NCBI RefSeq assembly: GCF_000204055.1
Contig: NW_006768789.1
Location: 922,693-986,692 of the forward strand
Direction: 5' to 3'
Source: Melampsora larici-populina 98AG31
Lineage: Eukaryota > Basidiomycota > Pucciniomycetes > Pucciniales > Melampsoraceae
DNA: 64,000 nucleotides
The position numbers and the translations under genes were made by a program. Of the stretch, positions 13,201-26,244 are shown one piece after another (position 1 is the stretch's first letter; each line of letters opens with the position of its first letter). The notes under the pieces are model-generated. The model had not been told where the DNA came from, did not search any database, and saw nothing but the letters and a program-made list of their open reading frames with translations.

Positions 13201-14332
13201 TTATTTTGCATTTCCACGTCGGCCTAAAACGTCTGCCGCACGCTTGAACCAACCTGTTCAGCTTTTGATCTCCAATGGTCAAATTCCAACAGAGTCAAGA
13301 TCATCGAGTCCGACTGTCTCTCAATTTCTTGGTGTTCGTTCCCCATTACAAGGCCTTCAGGAGTATTTTGGAACCAACGAGCGTAAATCGAAGATGTCTA
13401 CGACTGCAAAACCAGATCGGATGGCTCCTCCAAGGGTTGCACAAGATCTGATCAGCGGAACCCACGATAGTGTTGTCCAACAGGAACCGATGCGAGGTCA
13501 AACTCATTCTCAGACTAGCGCTCCCATCGCGTTATCTTGCCTACCCACCATCACACCTTCTGCATCAGCCTTACAAGACTCGATGAGCCAGTTCATGGTT
13601 CAATCACCACCCACTACCCCCCTTACCACTGCCATGTCTTTTCCAACGCCTTATTCACCTTCAATCTCTTCTCGCGCAGGTGATTCCACCCATTCTCATA
13701 CATCCCCACATCATCCATCATTTTCCTCGAAAGCAAACCTTTACAGTTCTAACTTCAATACTACTACCTCATTTGAAATCGATCACGAACCATGCGGACC
13801 CACTCAACATCGATCCTACAAAGCAGGTCCCTCTCTGTCTCCGGATCAACACCAACGCGATCTGAGATCGAGTCGAACGCCTATCGCAGATCTTTATCGA
13901 CAACGTTCATCTGAATTACTCAATTCATCTCTTTCTAACTCCTCACTCAAGTCTTCGTATGTTTCCAGTGCTTCTCCCACCATACCCAGGCCCTCTACTG
14001 GTACAACAGGATCGTGTTTCTTTCAAGGTGGAGCAGGAGGGATGAAGAAATCATTTCATCACAATCGTAAACCAAGTGGGGCGAGTAGTCTTGCAAGTCA
14101 TATTGAAGAATATGAGGAAGAAGAAGAAGAAGTGACTATCAGAAAGGAACCTACATTTCCATCAAACAGTCCTAGAAAAGTAGTAGATTTAGAAAAAAAG
14201 AAAATCAATCGACAATCTACTATGTCTGTTTTAGGTAATGTACAATGGAATTATGGTGCTAATAGTCTTGTTAGTGGTACTAGTCAACATCAAACTAATA
14301 ATAAAAGGAAAAGTGTCAGTGATGAGATTTGA
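10207..14332 (+). CDS. RhoGAP-domain protein
   Basis: GTPase-activating protein for Rho/Cdc42-type GTPases. Exons 10207-10395, 10955-11941, 12001-12181, 12310-12396, 12507-12728, 12834-14332 give 3165 nt, 1054 residues plus TGA; all phases fit. The domain starts near LTFGQPLISCLEANP (end of exon 2) and continues with EEGIYRIPGRSTDVEKL, where the Arg of IYR (about residue 435) is the arginine finger, then FKLWLRELPDSLLTRELE and NRMTLDNLRLILSPTL, the conserved Asn-containing helix. The rest is S/T/P/Q-rich and probably disordered: about 350 residues before the domain and about 450 after. No PH, BAR or LIM domain was seen. The first intron (559 bp) is far longer than the others and might hide a small exon; the donor at 10396 is GTTTGT. 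Confidence 0.88.
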
Positions 14333-15912
14333 AACAGGGAAATTCATGGGGGAATCTGTGGAGATTTGTTTTTTGTTTTTCTGTTTTTGTTGATTAGTTG
14401 TTTATTAGTTGTTTTTTCCTTTTTTTTTTTCTTCGGCAAAGCATCTATCATCTTTTTTTTTTCTTTTTTTTCTTTTTCTCTTCTTATTTTTTTCTCACAT
14501 ATGCATAGCATTTTTAATTTTTTCTCTTCCTGGAGTAGAAGCAGGAGTTAAAAAAAAGTTGGAACCGTTGTTTTTTAGAGTCATTTAAAAAGACTGGATC
14601 CTGATTTTTAATTTTTTTTTTCCTATCATCATCATCTTTAAGATCATCTTGAGTTTTTGTTTGACTTTTTTTTTCAAGGAGGAAAGATGATCAAAGGATC
14701 ATCATAATTTGGTTTATATGTATATACATATATTCTCTTCATGTGGAAATGTGTTTATTGTGATTTTTTTTTGTGATTTTGTATGGATTTTTATGGATTT
14801 TTATGGATTTTTTTTTGTTTGAGTGTGAATAGAGAATAGTGAAGATGTGAAGATGTGCAGATGTGAAGAGATTGTGATCGTTTCTGAGTAAACAATTTGT
14901 TTGAGAAAGTTTGATGAATGAAGAAGACAAGGTCAATATTTTTTTGGTAGGGGAAAACAACAGACACCTTGCAGTTGTTAAGGATGGTTAATAAATGGTT
15001 TTTGTTTTAACTTGACTCAGTTGCCTTGATGCACAGGAGAAAATGAACAACTAACCAAAGTGAAAATATACTGTTTTTGTTGGTGTATGTTTACTGGGAG
15101 CTATTTGGGGGCCTCTATATGCCCATTTGCTTATCCTGAACTCAACCCATTCAAAAATCTGAATTGGAAAAATCATTTTTACTCATCTAGTTGTACAGGA
15201 GTTTGTCAAGATGTATGATTTGTTGACATCAAGGTGTAGTCCTGAGATCAAACATCAAGAGTGTAATTCTTGAAAAGAAAGATGGATTGGCTAGGTTTGA
15301 ACTTCTTATGTGTGAAGGCTCCTGGTTCTCACAGCACTGGCAGACTTGGCTTTTTAACCTTCAAAAAGTTGAGATTTGAACTTGTTGATGAACTTGAGTA
15401 CTAGATTAAATAACACAATTGAAGAGGGCAAAAAGGTGTGAAAAAAGTATTGTTACAATGTTGATCAATCATCAGAGTGCTTGGTGGGGTTCTTTGGACA
15501 GAAGGCAGAGAAGATGGAACCTGAGGAGATTCCTTGCCAAACTTCATTTGGTATCAAGTCAAATTTTTCTCCGACAGAGGTGGTCAGCAGGGATTTTGTT
15601 ACACTGGCTCAGAATCAGGTTATGAGTGTGACATAAAGCACAAACAAGAGCTCTCTATGCTCAAATGAACCTTTTCTAGAAAGCAGGCTGCAAACTATAA
15701 TGAGTCTGTGGTATTAGACTGTCACTGTAGCTCGAGTCACTGCGTTTGTATAGGTTTGTATGTAAAAAAAACCCCTGGGACATCGATGACCTTTTTTCAA
15801 CCTTTGATACAAACGTTCTCTTCCTCGTATTTTACCCACACTCATTCTCGTATCTTATCCAAACTCATCCTTGTCGCACGATCATTGAAGATTCAAAAGG
15901 GAACTCAGCGTG
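14333..15912. other. Intergenic, T-rich then unassigned
   Basis: 14350-14830 is dominated by T tracts and looks like a 3' flank. From about 15000 to 15700 the sequence is less biased but has no ORF with a recognisable domain. Nothing further is supported. Confidence 0.4.
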
Positions 15913-16254
15913 ATGAACGCCAAATCACTGTACCCACAACCTGGGATCGCAACCGAGGCTTACAGCCCAGATTTCATATGCAGACTTCATGATGTCGCAA
16001 AACGTATCACCCAGCTAAAAAAGACTGGCGACAATTTCAGTGTATGGGAACGAGAGCTAAAGGTTATGATACGAAACATTTCGGGGTCTACTGACTACCT
16101 TCAACAAGAGTTTCACAAGTACGATCCAAAGTTAAACCAAGGAATCTTCAACTTGATATTCTGGTCCATTGACCAAGAACTCCAAGAGGATCTAAATCTT
16201 GATGGGTCGATTTCAATCAAATCAATCAAATCAATGCATCATGGCTCGTGCTGA
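15913..16254 (+). pseudogene. Copia-type Gag N-terminal fragment
   Basis: An open frame of about 113 residues contains ITQLKKTGDNFSVWERELKV, the pattern of Copia/UBN2 Gag N-termini (L...G.NF..W...L...). It stops after about 110 residues, so only the Gag head remains; no protease, integrase or RT follows. The end overlaps the start of the F-box gene in another frame across a short TCAATCAAA repeat (about 16214-16236). It may be a transposon remnant lying in the F-box promoter, or a transcribed leader ORF. Family call rests on pattern memory. Confidence 0.45.
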
Positions 16255-17663
16255 TTTTCCTGAAGAAATTTTGGACAACATTGTGAACATGGTTCACTAC
16301 CAGCCTTGTCATCACGAGAATTACTGTATCAAGACAAGAAAAGAGGGCTTAGTAGTACAGAACTCACTCAAAGGTGTGCCATATGAAGTATACCTGAATC
16401 ACTCTGGTCCACCGATTCTCAATACCTTCCAAAACCTCGCCGTGGTCAATCGAAGGTTTCACAGGCTTTGTTGTCCTAAGTTATGGCAGGTATGTTTTTT
16501 ACATGAATCCCAGTCTTGATCCCCATATATACCTGCAGAGTCTAATGTGCTTTCTTGATTTCATCCAATGAATCTCTCAGCACATTCAATTCCCGAGCAC
16601 CCTTCCTGCTCCTATTACACTTTGGACAAACAACATACTCTTGAGGCATGGACACTTAGTAAAATCTCTGGAAGTTCAACTGGAAGACGACCAGTTGGTT
16701 GGCGATATCCATAAAATCCTTAGTAAAAGGAGTTCTTACGATAATACAGGTGTTATACCCAAACTACAACATGGCGTGGGGTCATACAGACCAAAATACG
16801 GAATCGGACTGTATAACATTGAGAAGTTATTCAAAGCGTGTCCTTCTCTAGTGTCGATATCCGTGATTGTCCCGGAGTCTTCGCACGTCCATGAAGAATG
16901 GATTTCTCATATTACAGCGAGCTTGCACGTGCCATTCTGGAGAGTCCCTCAACTCCAAGACTTAAGACTGACGCACTGTCCAAATGATAGTATTACAAGT
17001 GAATATGTGGTCAACATCCTCCAACGATTACCATCTCTTGTATCCTTGGAACTCTGTGGCTTTGAATTCAGGCAAAGACCAGCCATGGAGGAATCCTTCG
17101 AATGGAGCCTGGGCCAGCAAAAGAACCTTCGCAAATTGCGTATGGAACATCTCACTTACGTGGATGGAACTTGGACCTTGTTCAGCTCTTGGCCTCCGCA
17201 ACTTGAGAATCTCCAAGTCATTGGTTGTGACAGATTGTCACCTCGCGTATTGCACGGACTACTCAGCGGTTCGGCCCCATCTCTTACTAAGCTTCGTCTT
17301 ATACTACATCATTTCAAAGATGAACCACATGTGACAGTTCGATTCAATCTCCCGGCTCTCAAAGAGCTCTCCATACTCCATCGTGGAGACCTGGATCTAC
17401 TAATGAGCTTTGAAAACTGTAAAAGTGTAGAAGCCTTTCATTATCAGTGTCATGCAGATGATGAAGAATGGCACTCAATGAAGCAGTACTTGTCTAGATG
17501 TACCTGGCCTAAGCTCTCGGTTCTGGATTTTCGTTCATCAATATTTACTGCGAATTGGAAAAAGCCAGCCAAGATGGACGTGAACGAAATTTGGAATTCT
17601 TTCAAAATCAAACTCTTGATCGATAACGAAACCGATGATGAGATTGATGACGAGGCCGTTTGA
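16241..17663 (+). CDS. F-box / leucine-rich-repeat-like protein
   Basis: Two exons, 16241-16489 and 16581-17663, make 443 residues plus TGA; the 91-bp intron is phase 0. The start ARADFPEEILDNIVNMV followed by LAVVNRRFHRLCCPKLWQ is an F-box (FP.EIL..I......L..V.R.F......LW), the Skp1-binding part of SCF ubiquitin ligases. The C-part shows irregular leucine-rich spacing (LQDLRLTHC, LVSLELCGFEF, LRKLRMEHL, LENLQVIGCD, LTKLRLILH, LKELSILHRGDLDLL), typical of fungal F-box proteins with degenerate LRRs that recruit substrates. The tail is acidic. Start chosen at the ATG nearest the F-box; an in-frame ATG at 16202 would add 13 residues. Confidence 0.75.
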
Positions 17664-18300
17664 TCCTATTTGACAACTTTGACAAAGAGCGATGCGCTGT
17701 GGTTCAAATAACAACACCTAAAATGTTCATACAAAAAATATTCGTTTGGAGATCTGCTCATTTTTAAATGATGGTACTTGATTAACCTGATGTTGAAAAT
17801 GGTTACGTGCTCAAAGAAGATGATTGGTTTTACCTAAAATCATCTACAACTTCCATGAGCAAAACAGATTCCCCCAACTTTCCTGAGGGATTTGTGCTCA
17901 ACAAATCTGATATCTCGACATACATAATTTACATGGAACGAGTTGATCAATTCCTTGACAGGTCATCCAGAACTTGTTTATTGACTGGACTATAGCTTCT
18001 CAGCTGCTTTGACTATCTTGAGTTTTCAAAAACATTGATCAGATCAGATCATCACCAATCTCAACTTCTCATAGAAAGTTGGACACATTCACATCATATC
18101 CCCATACCACTCACCGCCAACATTTTCACTTCACAGGTGTATATGCCAGTACATGGCTTAGATACCAGCGAGGGAAAATCACACTTTGCCAATGCGATAT
18201 GATGAATGTGCGACTTCATAGAGCATGTTGACGAAGCAATTGAATTTGTCTTGCAATTTCAAGTCGCAAGACTGAAAGTGACAAGAATGAGTTGTGATGG
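17664..18300. other. Intergenic, nothing supported
   Basis: AT-rich; only a 62-residue open frame near 17807 with no recognisable features. Confidence 0.4.
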
Positions 18301-18302
18301 TA

Positions 18303-18564
18303 CAGCCCTTTGCAGAATTGATGACTTTGGAAAAAGAAAAAACACTTGAGTTTTCAAAAAAAACCTGCGAGTTTTTTTCAAAAACTCATCGAGTTTTTCA
18401 AAAACTGAGCGAGCTCTTGTTCGTGAGTGTTATATCGATCAATTGAACCAAGTTCTTGCCCAGTTTTTGAAAAAACTCGGTCACTTTTTGACAAAACTCG
18501 AGGTTTCTTTTTTGAAAACTCAAGGTTTTTTTTTCTCCAAAGTCATCAATTCTGCAAAGGGCTG
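18303..18564. mobile_element. Short MITE with 29-31-bp perfect inverted repeats and TA duplication
   Basis: The 31 bases at 18300-18330 are repeated exactly, inverted, at 18537-18567 (GTACAGCCCTTTGCAGAATT... and its complement). If the element starts at CAGCCC, it is flanked by TA on both sides (18301-18302 and 18565-18566), the Tc1/mariner-type duplication. The interior is itself palindromic, built from repeats of GAGTTTTTCAAAAA and its complement, so the 262-bp element can fold almost completely. No coding capacity. Confidence 0.8.
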
Positions 18565-18827
18565 TACATCGCAAGGCAAGTTCAGTGATTCAAGCGCAAT
18601 GCGCCTAAACATCACTCATGTGACCACACGATAAAAATCCCTGAGCAATACAATACTTTGAAACACATCAAAATTGAGTGATACAAAGATTTGTTCGTTT
18701 TGATGACATGCGATACATTCCTTTGACTCGCATTCATTATGAGCGATACAAATATAGATGCTTCTTCTTCAATTCTTCAATCTCGACCTCTACATGATCC
18801 CACTTACATCAATATAACTGATCATAA

Positions 18828-18855
18828 CTAGAGCTTTGGGGGCGGCCCGCCGCCC
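18828..18855 (-). other. Helitron 3' terminus (hairpin plus CTAG)
   Basis: Read on the minus strand: 7-bp GC stem with a 2-base loop (complement of 18840-18855), spacer CCAAAGCT, CTAG at 18831-18828, then T at 18827. This fits the terminator of rolling-circle transposition. Confidence 0.8.
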
Positions 18856-20025
18856 TTTCGGCCCTCTCAACGTCCCGCTGTGCATCAACTGCTCAATGAC
18901 GATTCGTAGTTTCGCGATCCAACGCATACATAGTCAAGATACCCGTTCAGTCAATTTCAAGCACCAAATGACCAATTACATTATATTGCACATTGATTTC
19001 TGCCTAAATGTTGACACTTTAATGCTTATCCATCGTCATACAAAGTCCAGCACCGTATCCAAGTAGACAACTGCATGAGACATTACTTTTGCAGATCAAC
19101 GTATCATCCCCCGGCTAGGCCCACAGAGTACCCACATGACGTGCGGCGCGCCTCGCGATTGATACTCAATGGTCTTAAAGTACAACTTCCCTCCTATAAC
19201 CATCGTTTTGCGGCTGCGCCCGAGATCATTGTTGACGGGCGAGCTCCGTACTCCCACTCTCCCACCTCTCCCATTGACTATGTTTGACGTCAAGGACATA
19301 TGACTGACCCAACGACAGCATGAGTATCATTGTATGATGCGCTGCTCATTCACATTGAAATATGTAAAACTTACAATGATGATTCCAATTCTCGATTGCT
19401 AAAAAATCTCCTACTTTTGCGCCGGATCTGCCTCTTTGACGTCTACGATATCTCGATGTTGTAATACTGCCACACGTTAGCCCTATCCACCAAAGTCTTG
19501 CCTCGCTAAAGTTTCCACTTACCCAGGTGTCAATTGACGCTCCGCTATCGTTGACAGTGTTGATTCAAAGTTAGAAGTCTTTTTGATCAGCAGAAAGTGT
19601 CTGCCTTTCGAATTGCTGTACCGTTGTCATCGGGAGCCGACGTCATCTCCGTGTCTCTTGGCTAACTTTGAAGCCCGATTAGCGGTTCTGCACGCTACGG
19701 CCACCTCACTTTCGTAGTGCGCTGACGGCGGCATTCTGAATAGCGGTCATCTCAAGGGCTGCCATGTGCACAACTCACAGCCGCAGCACACATCATCACA
19801 CACTCTTCACTTTACAGCCTCTCCCTCAGTGTTTTCACGGATCTCAGCGTCGTTCATTTGCTACACTCGGTCTTGCAAACTACTCATTTCATTGCACGTA
19901 TAATCACTATCACTATCGCAGCCATGCCATCTGGCTCCCTTGCCACCGTCATCATGCTATACCTGCTCCTCATACAACACCGCTCCGAACTAACGAAACA
20001 TTGGTAACCTGCGTCGGATGTTAGC

Positions 20026-21034
20026 TTACCATCCAAGTAGGAGCGATTCCTCACTCACCATGATGATCCAGCCTCCGTGCCAATCCGACCAACTGTTTCC
20101 CTGTCCGGTCAACTGCACCACATTGTCCTTAGCAATGAGCGCCGCTTTGTCCTTGCCCAACGCCTGTAGATCGTATACGTATTCCGCTGTGAAATCCACC
20201 CATGTCAACACCTGCACTCGTCCGTCAGCAAACTCGTAAACATTCAATACAACTGTTTGACGCATACCGTCATATCCCATTGGCGGTGCTGAAGACGTGC
20301 TACGCTGAAACCCTCTTCCCCACTCGTCGCTTTTACTTCTTTGGTCAAAATCACCGTTCTTTTGCCAATAAAGGTGATCGCCCCAATACGGTCAACGGGT
20401 TCAAGACGCTCTTCGTTGATCGCAACCACTGAGTCGCGGCACAGAAACAACCTCTGCTGCGCTGTGAAATTGTCCATGACAATCTCGCCATCAAGCTTGT
20501 AGTACTGCGACAACTGTAACATCTTTTCGCCGCTCTCGTCTATGATTGCAAATGGAATATGAGTGATCAACCCCCCCTCAACGATTGCTTCTGATCAATA
20601 CCCTACGCGGATCCTGTCCCTCCTGCGAAATCCAATAATCTACACAGAATATCAGCGCTGGTGATGAACCCAAAGTGGTATAGATTACTTACCTCGTCAC
20701 TTAATTGGAAAATTCCTGTGCAGCGTAAAGGCATTTGTTTGTATCGTCTTATTCCTTCCAAAATTGTCATGGTCGGCGCAAATTATGCTCGTGTTGAAAT
20801 CAGTTGTATTTGTTTTCTCTGCTTATTGGGATTAAAGTGCTCCAATGTACTATGTTGTTTGATAGTCTTTTTATATCTATTTTGTAATCCATCGTGCCCT
20901 TGTTGCAGCCATTTTCCATAGGAGCTGATCTTTATGATTCGTATTCCAGCGGCCTGAATTGCCGCAAGCTGCCCGGCCTTCAGCCATCCGCCACATGCGA
21001 CACATGGCGTGCAATTGACTGCCATTGACATCAA
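20026..21034 (-). pseudogene. Possible RPA/OB-fold-like accessory ORF of the Helitron, broken
   Basis: Two open minus-strand segments (about 20570-20290 and 20280-20026) lie in different frames but look like one protein. The first has DGEIVMDNFTAQQRLFLCRD and GAITFIGKRTVILT; the second has VVLNVYEFADGRVQVLTWVD and GKDKAALIAKDNVVQLTG, alternating beta-strand text reminiscent of RPA single-strand-binding folds. A CxxC-containing piece (CTPCVACGGWL) lies just upstream at about 21010-20940. Some Helitrons carry RPA-like genes, which is the main reason for this call; no diagnostic motif was verified. A frameshift or an intron may separate the parts. Confidence 0.35.
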
Positions 21035-21283
21035 TCACTGAGTGCTGCAATTTGCTTCTTGGCCCAATGCATTGGTTGGGGTTTGTCGATTTCGAGTCAT
21101 CCCACCATCTGCCATTTTGGCCCGTCAATCATTGCCATCTCGTATTTTGCGGCAAATAACAGATGTCATTCATTCATTGTGTCGCGATCACAATGTATAC
21201 TCAGGCACAGATAGCTTGCGACCGGCAGTTTGACAACACTGTGTATTTTATTTGACTACAAACACAAAACAGCGATACAGTAA

Positions 21284-24200
21284 TTACAATAACACTTCAT
21301 GGAATACGATATTTTTAGTCTCTGCATTTTTGATGTCCTTTGACATGCAGACCATAATTTTATCAGCGCGTGTGCATCTCGACAGCGCGACATAGAGTTG
21401 TCCGTGGGAAAACACTGGACTTGGTAAAAAAACCACAACGTTATTGACACTTTGCCCTTGTGACTTGTTGACAGTCATGCAAAAAGCTGGAGCAATCGGG
21501 TATTGGAACCTATAGAAAGGGAGTGGGCACGATGACCCTCCTGTATGGTGCAAATTGATCCTTGGCAAGGTTACTAAGTCGCCCACTCGGCTTCCCGTTA
21601 TAATCCGACATGACAGTATCCTCCTCCCGACGTGGGTAACAACCATTCTCGTTCCATTACATAGGCCCCGTTTCATGTTCAGGTTGCGCAGTAATATGAT
21701 TGGCATACCGGCTTTCAACCTTAATGAATGCACCGGAAAATTTGGCACTATAAAGCTATTCAGCATTTTGGGTGTTAAAGGTTCACACGTCGTAGCATTG
21801 TCATTAGAATCGATGGAGTCGGAGTAAAATACTTCACCTCTCAAGTGATCCATGACCTCGTCATTGACGTTTGCTACGTATTTGTTTAAATGTGTGATGA
21901 TGCATCGCTCCCCGTAGTACGTCCCGAGGTCAGCCCATCGTCCCTCCTCAATCAAAGAATTTGCTTCACTGTACAAATTTAATGCCACTTCTTCATCGTA
22001 GGTCTTTGTTGATGGGACTGTTTTGTGTGCAATATGTTGGAGCGTAATATCCTCTTCGGTCTCAGATTGTAATTCTCCTGAACCTACTTGTAACAGCCAT
22101 TGTCCATACTCAATGTTTTGATTCGCGACGTTGGAGGTTACGTTTGCACTGGTTAGACGAACGTTGAGAGTCAAACGGTGCCGTCTCAAAGTGTTCCATA
22201 GATAGGAACATCTCAAAGAAGCTTCCGCCTGGGCGCCGATTGTGCCTCTAGGAACTACCGGCAGTGTTTGCCGAAAGTCGCCCAAGAAGAGGACCATTAT
22301 ACCACCAAAGGCAGTGTCTGTACCTTGAAGCTCGCGTAGAGCACGGTCGACACAGTGGATGTCCGCTTTATTTTGCATCGAAATTTCATCCCAGACTATC
22401 AGTCTCAGCGAGGTTAACCGCTTACTCAACGCGTCTCGACCTGACAGCTTGCATCTTGAATTGTCGTCCGCATTGATAGGTATTTTGAAGCACAAATGTG
22501 CGGTTATACCTTTGAGTAGAATAAGAGCTGCTATACCCGAAGAGGCGACGGCTGCAACTTCGTGTCCCAACGCGTTACAATAGTGCAAAATGGCATTTAA
22601 CAAAAACATCTTTCCAGTCCCCCCCGGTCCATCCAAGAAGTGCAAGGTAGCTCTTTGTGTAGCGATGTCGTGTTTGATTTTTCGAAAGATTTCAAGTTGG
22701 TCGTTGTTCATCAAATCGAGGGAACCTTCCAATATTATTTCACTTTCTTCGGCAGTAACTTCGTCTTCTTCGTCCAGGTCTATCGACGCCGAGTATGACC
22801 TTAAAATGAATTTATTTGGTTGGGGCAGCCCTGCTCCCAGTAACGTCATGCTTACTTCCTCCAGCGCAACAGCCATTCGACACAGCCCTAACGCCGTAAC
22901 CATTTCTTCGGTCGGAAGCTCCATTGGATGGTATTGCAACATTGCATATTTACAATCGTCACACAGATACACGGCAAATTGATTCCAAATTTTAAGTGGA
23001 TCGGCCGGTGGTCCGAATTTTAGGATGATTGCAAACATCACTCGGAGTTGGTACGCACTGTGCACTCTGGCGCATTCGTCCATCGCTGCAATGTAGTGAT
23101 CGTCGTTTAAGAGTAAACCTTGCGCCACAGCGGCCAAATTATACGTTGGGTGGATGACTCCATCGACAGTTTGCAAATCTTCAAATGATGTCGGTCCTTT
23201 TACGTGCATAAGCAGCAACCACATGAAGTATTGCTCCCCCTGGCCGAGGCTGGCGTAGTAAACACGTGGGATGGTTTTTGAACTTTGGACACGAAGTTTC
23301 CAACGCTTCTGATCCTTGTCCCACGAAAAATTATCGACAATTTCAGGGTACGTCAACGTTTTGACACTCTCCTTGCCTCCTTTGATCTTCGTGTCCCGTT
23401 TGCATAACGCGAAGAACTCTGTCAGCGTTGTTCTTGCTGCTTTGCCTGACGCCATTTGATTTTTCAGCAACCATTTGTTTTTGAAGTACACAGTATTCTC
23501 GCGAGGCAAATGGACTGCCAACTTTTGCACTGCTGGAAAGCGCAATGACATCCAAAATTCAAACAGTCTCCAGCACGCTGTTGGAGTTAACCATACAGAT
23601 TAGCAATCTTGCTCGATTTACAAATGTTTAATCTGGCACTAACCTTCTGTGCCAGTTAGAGTTCGACCATCCACATAGGTATCGATTTTGTTCTCGGCGG
23701 TTATTGACAAAGCGGCACGGTCATGCCCCTTGGTAATGTACTTATATAAATATTTCAAGGACTGCATGCTTGATGCCACTTCAACATTTATGTGACAGTT
23801 GAATCGCAACAGCAGGTACGGATTATAAGGCGCGACATCGCGATTAGTGTAAGTGTACCCCGCCTTAACAAAGGTTCGTCCATTGTTGCGTCGACGATAG
23901 TTGGGGTAGGTGTCATCTGTCATTGTCGTTTCTTCAGCATACTCTTTTGGAAAACCAAACCGTCACTTTCCATTGCGCCAACAGCTCCCATCGACCTTGC
24001 ACGGTCCATGCAGCATCGATTTTGTGACAATGGCCCACAGATCGGGTTCGGCGTCGCGGTCCGGGATTTCTGCTTGTACAACCAAGTCAACTGCATCCGG
24101 AGTTCGTGGGCATGAAGCAGGTTCCATGATTGGAATGAAGTGAACATGAGGGCGACCTCGACCCTGGAATTCAATTGTTCGGACGTGTGAGAGACAGGTG

Positions 24201-25873
24201 CCAAGCCGGCCATCTTTAGTGACACATCACATCATCGCCTTCATTTTCAATTGGAAGACCCGTGTCATTATGTCGGGTCGATCCATCGCGGTCTGCCCAG
24301 ATGCCAATTGAGATTGAATTTCGGACCAGTTGTCATTTGCCGTCATTGTGATGAAATATGACGGTTGGCCAAAGTGGCGGACCAGCGCCATCGCGTCATG
24401 ATAAAGTTGTACCATATTTCGTGCTCCCCCAATGTGTCCAGCTGGTAGAATAACACGCCTTCCAATCTTAAAATCGTTCCTGCCGAGAGATTCTTTGGCT
24501 CCGGAGTAGAGCTCGGCGTAGAGTACATCCTGATTCAGTCTAAACCAACGGAGTCTTTGATTCTCGACGCACGCATACAAATCGATAGAGAACTCTTGTA
24601 GCAGCATTCTTGAGGCGAGTATAGGCAAAAACTCATCTCCGCGCTGGAAGAGAAGATATGCAAACCATTGCAAAGAAGTAACAGTATCTCCGTCGTCTGT
24701 CAATGCCAATTCAGCGTCAGCAGCGTGTAAGAACATTTGCATTATTCAACTCACTATTTGGCGTAGGTACTCGGTAGTACTCGTCGTAGCCAACCTGTCC
24801 CCAGGGGAACAGCACCGGATAACGTAAAGGCAGATAACCTGTGTGCCGCTCAGAGACTCTTTCCCAGGTGCCATTTTCACTATGAAGTATAAGGTCGCGA
24901 TCTCTTTCTCCAACGTCGCCACCACCGGCTACAATCATAGCTACCTCTTCAGTTGTAGGCCGACAATAGGTACGGAGATCGTGACCTTCAGCGCCAGTTG
25001 CAGTCGGCGGAATAGATTTCAATTTCAGAGAGATCGATTTTGTTGGTGATTCTTGAAGGATTTGCTCTGCCATTTTGAATTGCCTTGCGTAAGGATTGTA
25101 ATCGTACATGAATTCCTGAATTTCGGCGATGATATCCTCTTCGAGGTCCTTCGACCGGGACATGGACTTTCGGTGTGCAGCCTTGTTCTTGAGCTGATTA
25201 CTCAGCACGTAAATTTGTGCAAAGGCTGGGTCACTTCTGGGCCTTGGTAACATAAGACCCATGTTGTGATATAATGCACCCTGGATTTTGAAACATCGCA
25301 CCCCGTCGGGTCCATCGACTGTGTGATTGACTTCGGCACCGAGATATGTGAAAGATAAACAGTTGTTATAGGCTCGAATATTCTGTTGAAAATTCTTGCT
25401 GCCTATTTGCAGGAAAGGCATAAATTAATACAATTCACACCAATCACAAACACTCTTTACTTACGCGCATCGTCACCAGTATACAATTTTTGTAAAAACT
25501 CGGGAACAGGCGGAAAATTGAAATAGTGTTCTGGTAGAAGAACTTTCCCACTTTGGCAACATGTAGGATATGTGGAGGGACCAGTGTTTGCCGTATCCCG
25601 AGTCCTCTCCTTGGCCCAATGCAGTGCGTCGCACGTTGAACATACGTCGTTACAATCACCAAGTCTATGGGGGATTTCATTTTGAAATCGTAGCAGAATG
25701 GAGTTCTTGTTATTCTCCCATTGGGCTCGGACTGCGAGTTGTGGCATTGAGATAAGACAGTCTCGGCGTTGAAAAGATGACAGATATTCCCAAGGTTGAG
25801 AAACATTGTTGACCGCGAAATCGCTGATGTCATTACGGGTAGCTATGGTGCGGGGCTGAAATGTTCGGTACAT
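21284..25873 (-). pseudogene. Helitron Rep/Pif1 helicase with two in-frame TGA codons
   Basis: Rolling-circle initiator/helicase. Exons 25873-25465, 25402-24755, 24696-23644, 23577-21284 sum to 4404 nt (1468 codons), phase-consistent with GT-AG introns of 58-66 bp. The Helitron_like_N region contains YYRVPTPN and RMLLQEFSIDLYACVENQRL; the Rep HUH motif is GRPHVHFI, followed by IVTKSMLHGPC, PYNPYLLLRFNCHINVEV and the Tyr motif LKYLYKYITKGHDRA. The Pif1 part has Walker A GPGGTGKMF, motif DFRQTLPVVPRG, MTVNKSQGQS and ALSRCTRADK. TGA codons at 24226-24224 and 23965-23963 interrupt the Rep domain, and Walker A has Met where Thr/Ser coordinates Mg-ATP, so this copy is probably inactive. The N-terminal start is uncertain; the frame opens to 25903 and beyond without an ATG. 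Confidence 0.85.
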
Positions 25874-26244
25874 GTGTCTCTCTTTACAATTTCTGTACGT
25901 CAACTTCCTATTCAGCTGGTTTGGATCCTCTTCTACACTAATGGCATACTACCGATGCCGTACAGAAGATCGGAGTGCGATGAGTAGTGAGCAAGCGAGT
26001 TATCGCAAAGCGCGAGGCAAATTCAACAATGATGGATATGGAACACAATAATGATAATTGCAACGGATGGTAAGTCAGTTAGAGAGGGAGAGAGAAGAAC
26101 AGCGACACTGGTCCAGCTTGCGATTGAGGAACATTTAGGCTTTAAATGAGAATAGATGACACAATACAACAAAGTCGCAACAGGGGCATACAATCATTGT
26201 AGCATATGTTGAGCAGAGGATCTCTTCAGACAATTTGATCTTTA

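Larger units (their letters stand above)
18828..26240 (-). mobile_element. Autonomous-type Helitron (decayed)
   Basis: The minus strand carries a Rep/Pif1 protein gene (21284-25873) and, 3' of it, an OB-fold-like remnant (20026-21034). The 3' end is explicit: on the minus strand a GGGCGGC-GG-GCCGCCC hairpin, 8 bases, then CTAG followed by T, the Helitron 3' rule (hairpin, CTRR, insertion before T). The 5' TC end was not identified; it should lie between 25905 and about 26244, so the right boundary given is approximate. No target duplication is expected for a rolling-circle element. The host gap is AT-rich intergenic DNA. Confidence 0.82.

Noticed and set aside
19764..20432. Plus-strand open frames inside the Helitron
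   Set aside because: Opposite to the Helitron genes and overlapping the better-supported minus-strand text.
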